Origin: Siphonodentalium dalli
Taxonomy: Eukaryota; Mollusca; Scaphopoda; Gadilida; Siphonodentaliidae
Direction: 5' to 3'
Length of the DNA stretch: 64,000 nt
Assembly (NCBI GenBank): GCA_032622095.1
Contig: CP136067.1
Coordinates: 81,246,705 to 81,310,704, forward strand
The notes below the pieces were generated by a model. The model saw nothing but the letters and a program-made list of their open reading frames with translations, had not been told where the DNA came from and searched no databases. The translations under genes and the position numbers were made by a program. This document shows positions 58,456 through 64,000 of the stretch, one piece after another. How positions within the stretch are numbered: the first letter of the stretch is position 1; the number at the start of each line of letters is the position of its first letter.

Positions 58456-59225
58456 CACAGGCCCCTGGGGAAAAATAATAGTATACCAATATATACTATA
58501 CCGGTGACAAGATTCTCAAGGTCCGATTGTTGGGAAATCACACCATATATCATATTCATCATAGATTCTCAAAATCGTTCATCTCAGTCACATTATAGTT
58601 CAAGGTGTCTTATTGGCAATGACATTTCCTTTCCTTTGATGTATAATTCGATAATATCAAACGAAGGGAAGTCGAGATAAAATCTACTGAAAATTTGGTT
58701 GTAAAATGCGTCGTCAGTGTCCCTGTCCGCCTATACTATCCTCAATAATTCTAAAAAAATTATCAACTCAGCCAAATGCTGCCCCAATGTATGTTATCGG
58801 GCATAACATTTCCTTTCATTTGACACATAACTTGACGGAGTGAATTGAACCGAAGTCGACATACCGAACGGGGAATTTGCAAGTTTGGAAATTGTGATCG
58901 TAATAATTGAATTGGTATCCGTGTATAATTATTATACTTACCGGACAAGGAAGCTGACGACCGCTTTTTGTCGGTAGGTTTCGCTAGTTTGCGATACGAT
59001 ATATCGACTTCCCTTCATTTGATACTATCAAGTTATACATCAAAAGAAAGGAAATTTCATGGCAAATAAGACACATATTAAAACTGAGATCAGCGATTTT
59101 GTGAATCTATGAGGAATATGATAGATGGTGTGTTTTTCCCAAAATCGGATTTGTGAACCCTGTCACTGGTATATTATATATTGGTATATCTGGTATTTTT
59201 CCCCAGGGGCCTGTGATTTAAGCTG
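58456..59225. mobile_element. 770 bp long-TIR element inside the retrotransposon
   Basis: The ends CACAGGCCCCTGGGGAAAAA and its inverse continue as inverted arms of about 225 bp (CAAAATCGTTCATCTCAGT-like, GACATTTCCTTTCCTTTGAT-like, GAAGGGAAGTCGA-like blocks). It is flanked by ATTCAAGT and ATTTAAGC, an imperfect 8 bp duplication (6 of 8). Removing it rejoins the RT thumb region. Confidence 0.82.
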
Positions 59226-59896
59226 GATGAGACTCCACCTCCGGAATATCTACGTAAGTATATTCGATCTATATCAGCTTTGGGATGATACGTTCTCCCA
59301 ACAGTAAATGTTACTCTTGTTTTAGAATCCAGCTTTCTTAGTTCAGTAACGGTCCAATTGATGATGTTAACGGTGTATGTTAAGACTGGAACTGCAATGG
59401 AATGCATGGCTTTTACTTTGCTGGCTGCATTAAGATCACTATCGATCAACAAATGCACTATATGCGATATGCAGTGCCTCTTTCGTAATTTTGTGTCCAA
59501 TGCCGTTCTTCGCACGAACACCTGAATTGTTCTATGCTTCCTCCTGATATAATTACCTTATGATAGTATCGGGACCTGATACTACACTGGTTGTTTTCAC
59601 TAATGTCCCTTCGCAAAACTTCTTAACAGTTTTGGCCATGCCTTCTAAAGCATCACAATTTTTAGCATACAGTTTCAAGTCATCCATATACACGTACAGC
59701 AGATGGTTGAATGTTGATCATCTATTACGAAACAATAGCCTGTGTTGTTCAAATGCTGGAATAAGACCCACGCAGAATAACAGAGGAGATAATGAATCTC
59801 TTTGGGAGATTCCTCTGTGGATATTCAATTCTCTAGACTGGATAGATCCATATAAGTGAGTCAATGACATCGATGTCTTCCATTTGGTCATGATAG
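59226..59896 (-). pseudogene. R2-superfamily RT, palm to thumb segment
   Basis: Reads TKWKTSMSLTH, IHRGISQRDSLSPLLFCVGL, the catalytic YMDDLKLYAKN, GMAKTVKKFCEGTLVKTTSV, then IPVLTYTVNIINWTV-like (here AVPVLTYTVNIINW), HPKADIDRIYLRRYSGGG. Family members normally have the box QGDSLSPLLFC; here the first residues read QRD. Several frameshifts and stops are present. The + strand frame at 59560-59859 is its shadow. Confidence 0.85.
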
Positions 59897-60488
59897 CAGG
59901 GTCCGCGCTGGACTGAAATTTACTTTTGCCAAATTATTTGCCAAATGAAATATTTTTTGCCATATTCTTTTTGAATTTGCCAAATTTTATCCCCGATAGT
60001 ATCATTTTCAGCAACATTGATTGGATGTTATGTATCGACACTCACGGTTTGATGACGTTTGGTATCAATACGAAAGTTCGTTAATAATTATACTCGCATC
60101 TCTATTATGGTTTACCATACAACAAAAACAAATCACCGAACAATAAAGTGGTAGAAGGATTGCTTCATCAAAAGGGCACACCACAAGAGGATTAGCGATG
60201 TAAACACAACCATCACACTAAATACGGGTAATCCCTCCACCCAATCGATATTAATGCTATCAGACTTAATGGAGGTGTTAACTTTTCCGAAACCAAGTAA
60301 AACACCACTAATATAATTCTATTGTATTCTCCTCAAATGAAAATGGTATTGAATGACCGATATTTTTCAACTTTATTGAGGAATTAATAAGTGACTTGCC
60401 AAAACGTTTGCCAAATGAAAATATTTTTTTGCCAAACGTGAATTATTTTTGTCATTGGCAAATTTGCCAAGTGGCAGCGCGAACCCTG
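59897..60488. mobile_element. hAT-like MITE with 8 bp TSD
   Basis: The ends CAGGGTCCGCGCTG and CAGCGCGAACCCTG are inverted repeats, flanked on both sides by a perfect CATGATAG duplication (59889-59896 and 60489-60496). Subterminal TTTGCCAAATG-type motifs repeat at both ends. CAGGG termini plus an 8 bp duplication are the hallmarks of hAT elements. It is 592 bp and non-coding, inserted in the RT. Confidence 0.92.
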
Positions 60489-60496
60489 CATGATAG

Positions 60497-60993
60497 TTTT
60501 AAGAAAGTTGATTATATTGGGGAGAGATTATGCATTTGCATGACTTCAATGATCCAGCTATGGGGTATACTGTCAATCCTTTGGTAGTATATCCAGATTA
60601 CTATCATGTTACGATTTATTTTCTTAGCATCTCAATAATCATCATGCATGCTGATCACAAGTTTGTATTTACATCCACATGACCCCCGTCTGCACCATTT
60701 CTGTTCATAAGGCCATATGTTATTGCGATCTAAGAAGAGCTACAATCGTTCTGACACTATGGATATAATCAGTTTTTATGTGGTGGTAAACGTATTATTG
60801 GTATTATCACGTTGCATCACTTTTAGTAAGAAGGTAAGTAACTTCACATATAAGCCAGTCAGGTGCCTTCTCTTGGGTGTCAATGAGATATGTGAACTCT
60901 CTCACTAAATCTTGGTTTGAATCACTCAATGATGTCAACCAAAAATTGGGCAACTTATCCTAACCTGGTGATTTCCAGCTCTGACACTTTTAA
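60497..60993 (-). pseudogene. R2-superfamily RT, finger segment
   Basis: Reads CQSWKSPG.DKLPNFWLTSL, DLVREFTYLIDTQEKAPDWL, TYLLTKSDAT, then with stops and frameshifts RRGSCGCKYKLVIS and IDSIPHSWIIEVMQMHNLS. These are the fingers and first palm motif of the same element. It ends upstream at the TTAA MITE (60994-61393). Confidence 0.8.
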
Positions 60994-61393
60994 TTAACCC
61001 TTTACCCAACAAACCGGCCAAAACCGGCCAAATAAAGCTTCAACAGCCTAAAATATCTTCGGTCTGTCTCAATAGAACCATACAAATATGGATATCATTG
61101 GAACCGTCTCCTTGACCACATTGTGATAGTTACAGTTATGCCCTGTGCCAATGCATTCTCTTATATATGCGAGTCGACCATAGGTCGTCTCGCATATATA
61201 AGAGAATGCATTGGCCTAAAAAAAATATTTTTTTAACACTTTTTACCATTTTTTCTTACATTCTTTAACAATTTTATAATTTTTAATGTGTTAAGCCAAT
61301 GCATTCTCTTATATATGCGAGGCGACCTATGGTCGACTCGCATATATAAGAGAATGCATTGGCACAGGGCCCTTCTGTTGGGTAAAGGGTTAA
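60994..61393. mobile_element. TTAA-flanked MITE (piggyBac-like), copy 2
   Basis: Same 400 bp length and same ends as 12531-12930, with about six differences by eye. It sits in the R2-like element at a TTAA. The - strand codons on both sides (HEVTVALN and KCQSWKSPG) are neighbours in related elements, which confirms the insertion. Confidence 0.92.
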
Positions 61394-61770
61394 GCGCTAC
61401 TGTTACTTCATGCATGTGGTGTTATAATGTCCCACTCTTGTACAGGTGTGTTTTCAATTTCAGTTCTATAATCAGCGATCCATTCTATACAGACGCTCCG
61501 TGTTTCTTCTATCCTCCAAGATATTACCACAGAATGTCTCCATTTCATCTTGTGACTGATGTTTTTCAACTATATTCTGTTGTATATCAAGCTCTCGACA
61601 CAATCTCTTTACGTCATGTCACATTAGCCAATTCTGTCGATACTGCTTAACTCTTTTATCGTATCTGCGGATTCATTTTGCTTGGCGTATTTGTTTTTGT
61701 TTTAGCGTTTCTATAGTTGTCACCATTTCATCTTCACTTCTTATTTTGTTACTTATTTTTTATACCAATT
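61394..61770 (-). pseudogene. R2-superfamily element, segment before the RT
   Basis: Reads KQKQIRQAK, IRRYDKRVKQYRQNWL, LCRELDIQQNIV and SQDEMETFCGNILEDRRN, a region that precedes the RT in this family. Stops interrupt it. The N-terminal zinc-finger part of a full element was not seen beyond about 61770, so it is 5'-truncated or too decayed. The + strand frame at 61288-61650 is its shadow. Confidence 0.75.
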
Positions 61771-62210
61771 TTTACAATGAAAATAAAATAGAATTAATTA
61801 TTCTGTAATCTAATGACCATGACATCAATAAAATGTGTGTTGCAGGGGTTCATTCAAAGTACATGAACAAGAGAGAATTTATAAGAAGTTAACAACATAA
61901 GATATGATCTGAAAGGGAATTGGACACACAGATAGACGATAATATAGTCTTCTTTTTGTTTGAATATCAGGTTTTACTTTCTGGAGTGTGGTTACATTTT
62001 AGGGGTTATTTGAACGAACTCGACATGCTCTAATAGTAATATATTTTACAGTTTACCTCTCATCACTTAATTTTGATTTATGGGGGGGGGGGGGAGGTTC
62101 TTATAGCCTGCCTATTATATTTCTCTAAAATTTCAATTTATAATTATAATAAGGTGAAACCAGCAGTAAATAATTATGATGAAATTGTAATTGCCCACGC
62201 ACTTTAAGGA
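61771..62210. other. Spacer, nothing recognised
   Basis: AT-rich, with a G-run at about 62083-62095. No gene or element was recognised. Confidence 0.4.
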
Positions 62211-62366
62211 TATTAAGTTAACTTTAGTAGTTTAAAATATTAAGTTAGCTTTAGTAGTTTAAAATATTAAGTTAAATTTAGTAGTTTAAAATATTAAGTT
62301 AGCTTTAGTAGTTTAAAATATTAAGTTAACTTTAGTAGTTTAAAATATTAAGTTAACTTTAGTAAT
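62211..62366. repeat. 27 bp tandem repeat, about 5.7 units
   Basis: The unit is AACTTTAGTAGTTTAAAATA then TTAAGTT; the units are nearly identical, with GCTTT or AATTT variants. Confidence 0.95.
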
Positions 62367-62471
62367 TTTGTCACAATAAATAAACAGTATTTATATCATT
62401 ATAAACATGTGTTAGCACAGTTAATCAACCTATTCTCACGACATTAAGCCAACTCACGACTTTTCATGTTT

Positions 62472-62620
62472 ACGCTCTTTAGCAGGTATTTTCACTGTGA
62501 AATAACTGGTAATAGTCAATATTTATTTATTATCTGCTTACCTCAGAGTCAAATAATCATATAATGTACCTATTTCACATAATAGGTCGATTATGTGCGT
62601 ATTTCCGCGAGGATATATTG
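62472..62620 (+). repeat. Dispersed repeat related to 19198-19343
   Basis: Shares ACGCTCTTTA at the start and ATAGGTCGATTATGTG then GCGAGGATAT at the end with the copy at 19 kb. Confidence 0.6.
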
Positions 62621-63454
62621 ATTGAATATATTAGCATAAACCATAACCCATTGATTGTACATTCCAGTACTTCTCTAGACTACTCTGAAACCCAATAAGT
62701 CTCTTCCTGTACTACCTTATCTCTGCAAACACTACAATATTTACTAATTTGGTTTATCTTTCATGTTTATATTCACTCAAATTCATACACAATTATTATT
62801 ATTATCTATAACCTGACGAAACTGGCTTATCCCATCTCGCGAAAAACCAGAAATACAATATACGATAATTAAATAATCATTGCTTGATGCAGAAATTTCT
62901 AATCACATAAACATAAAAATCGACGATGTAGAAGGACAATACAATACATGCACTAACAATCCCACCACAGGTATGAAATATAGACAAAACTAGATTTGAC
63001 GTGTCGTGTGTTGCTTGAACGCCTCATGCATGGTAGGGTAGACGGCAAGACTAGTTACTATGTCGATTTCACGTTATTTTTTTCTCGCCGGGTGGGGTGC
63101 TGCATGTAATGTTCTCGGAAATGACCAATATAAACACAATGCTTAATGTCGAATCCGCTCCATGGCAACATGATTGTTTGTATTATTTGCTATATCTCAC
63201 ATATTGTAATAGCTAATACATTAACAGGATCTCAAGTAATTTGACTACATGTACCGTGTTTTCTTCCTAATTTCATCTCCAAGTTGTTTAAACGGCCAAA
63301 TGTTATCACCATTTATTATCTAACATACCTCAAATGGACCACCCGGACCACCCGGTGTCCAAAACAGTAAGCTACAAAGGTCTATTGACAATCTAATTAT
63401 CATTAAATATGTTTCATTTTTTTTTCATTTTTGTCCTTCGTTTCTGTTAGATTG
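62621..63454. other. Spacer, nothing recognised
   Basis: No exon or element was identified before the terminal MITE. Confidence 0.4.
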
Positions 63455-63989
63455 TTAAAGGTGGATTATCTCTTTAAATAACAAATTTGAAATAGTTGCG
63501 TGGGTATAACATAATAGTTATGAATTGAAGACCCCTGTCTGGAAAGGCTTCTATCAATTAATATTGATTTTATTTGAATATTTTATTGATTAATTGGGAC
63601 ACCTTATTTGTCTATTTTTAGAACAGACCATTCGGCGATACCATATAGCGATAGAGAGCATTAGGTTGCTCCTATAGCTACGTACCAAACGACCAATGTC
63701 CCAGATTGATTGATTGTATTATTTATGGCATAGCTATAAACAATAATGAGTCTAATTTACGTTTATTTGTGACAAAATTACGCAATAAAATTTCTGGTCT
63801 CTGTTAACAGTAACCGCTATTGTTCGTTAGCTAAACAATCACACCTTTAATCCAGAAAATATATGAAATAAAATCAATATTAATATATAGATAGAAGCAT
63901 TTCCGGACAGGAGTCTTCGATTCATATCTAATATTTTATACCCCGGTAACTATATAATACATGTTTACAAAGAGATAATCCACCTTTAA
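63455..63989. mobile_element. TTAA MITE of the AGGTGGATTATC family, complete copy
   Basis: Ends TTAAAGGTGGATTATCTC and GAGATAATCCACCTTTAA, 535 bp. Inner inverted blocks include CTTCTATCAATTAATATTGA. The sequence follows 13207-13734 closely from end to end. Confidence 0.88.
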
Positions 63990-64000
63990 TTGTCACATAT

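Noticed and set aside
59560-59859. 99-codon + frame
   Set aside because: It is the antisense shadow of the RT palm segment.
61288-61650. 120-codon + frame
   Set aside because: It is antisense to the R2-like pre-RT segment and overlaps the TTAA MITE.

Overview
This window looks like non-coding-rich, AT-rich eukaryotic nuclear DNA. There are no operons or dense ORFs; coding sequence appears as short exons with GT/AG splice sites. The rest is mostly transposons, inverted-repeat elements and satellites. The repeat types (tandem-repeat elements ending in a small hairpin, a tRNA-headed SINE with a TCAA-type tail, molluscan-type non-LTR retrotransposons, an integrase-type DNA transposon with a KRBA2-like C-terminus) suggest a lophotrochozoan animal, most likely a mollusc. 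The organism call is inference.

Two host genes can be supported. (1) On the + strand, the last three coding exons of an unrecognised gene lie at 2534-2649, 3442-3514 and 4162-4364. Phases match at both junctions and the frame ends in a natural stop; the 5' part is upstream of the window or unseen. (2) On the - strand, the first two coding exons of an ALP/Enigma/ZASP-type (PDLIM/LDB3-like) PDZ gene lie at 50552-50659 and 29590-29738. Together they make one full N-terminal PDZ domain split by a 20.8 kb intron. A perfect MEF2-type site and an E-box lie just upstream of its start codon. Its later exons were not found.

From left to right: a pearl-like tandem-repeat element ends 7 bp before the first visible exon of gene 1. 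From 5 to 9 kb there are a decayed repeat array and a second pearl-like element. From 9.8 to 12.3 kb is a 2.5 kb TIR element. From 12.5 to 15.6 kb are several TTAA-flanked (piggyBac-like) MITEs, one inserted cleanly into another. From 15.9 to 17.1 kb are a dead CR1-like reverse transcriptase and a long hairpin. At 20.8-21.5 kb three inverted-repeat elements are nested. At 22.2-24.1 kb is a 43 bp minisatellite, followed by a SINE with target-site duplication. The 20.8 kb PDZ-gene intron (29.7-50.6 kb) holds many TIR elements and dispersed repeats. At 53.1-55.5 kb an integrase-type DNA transposon carries a later, 5'-truncated non-LTR insertion with an unusually long 76 bp target duplication. At 57.6-61.8 kb an R2-superfamily retrotransposon (RT plus restriction-like endonuclease) on the - strand is broken by three different DNA elements. 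The window ends in a complete TTAA MITE.

The repeats give a readable relative chronology: retroelement first, then hAT-like, long-TIR and TTAA insertions. The two 400 bp TTAA copies are about 98.5% identical by eye, so that family moved recently. All coordinates come from direct reading; no alignment or database search was run.
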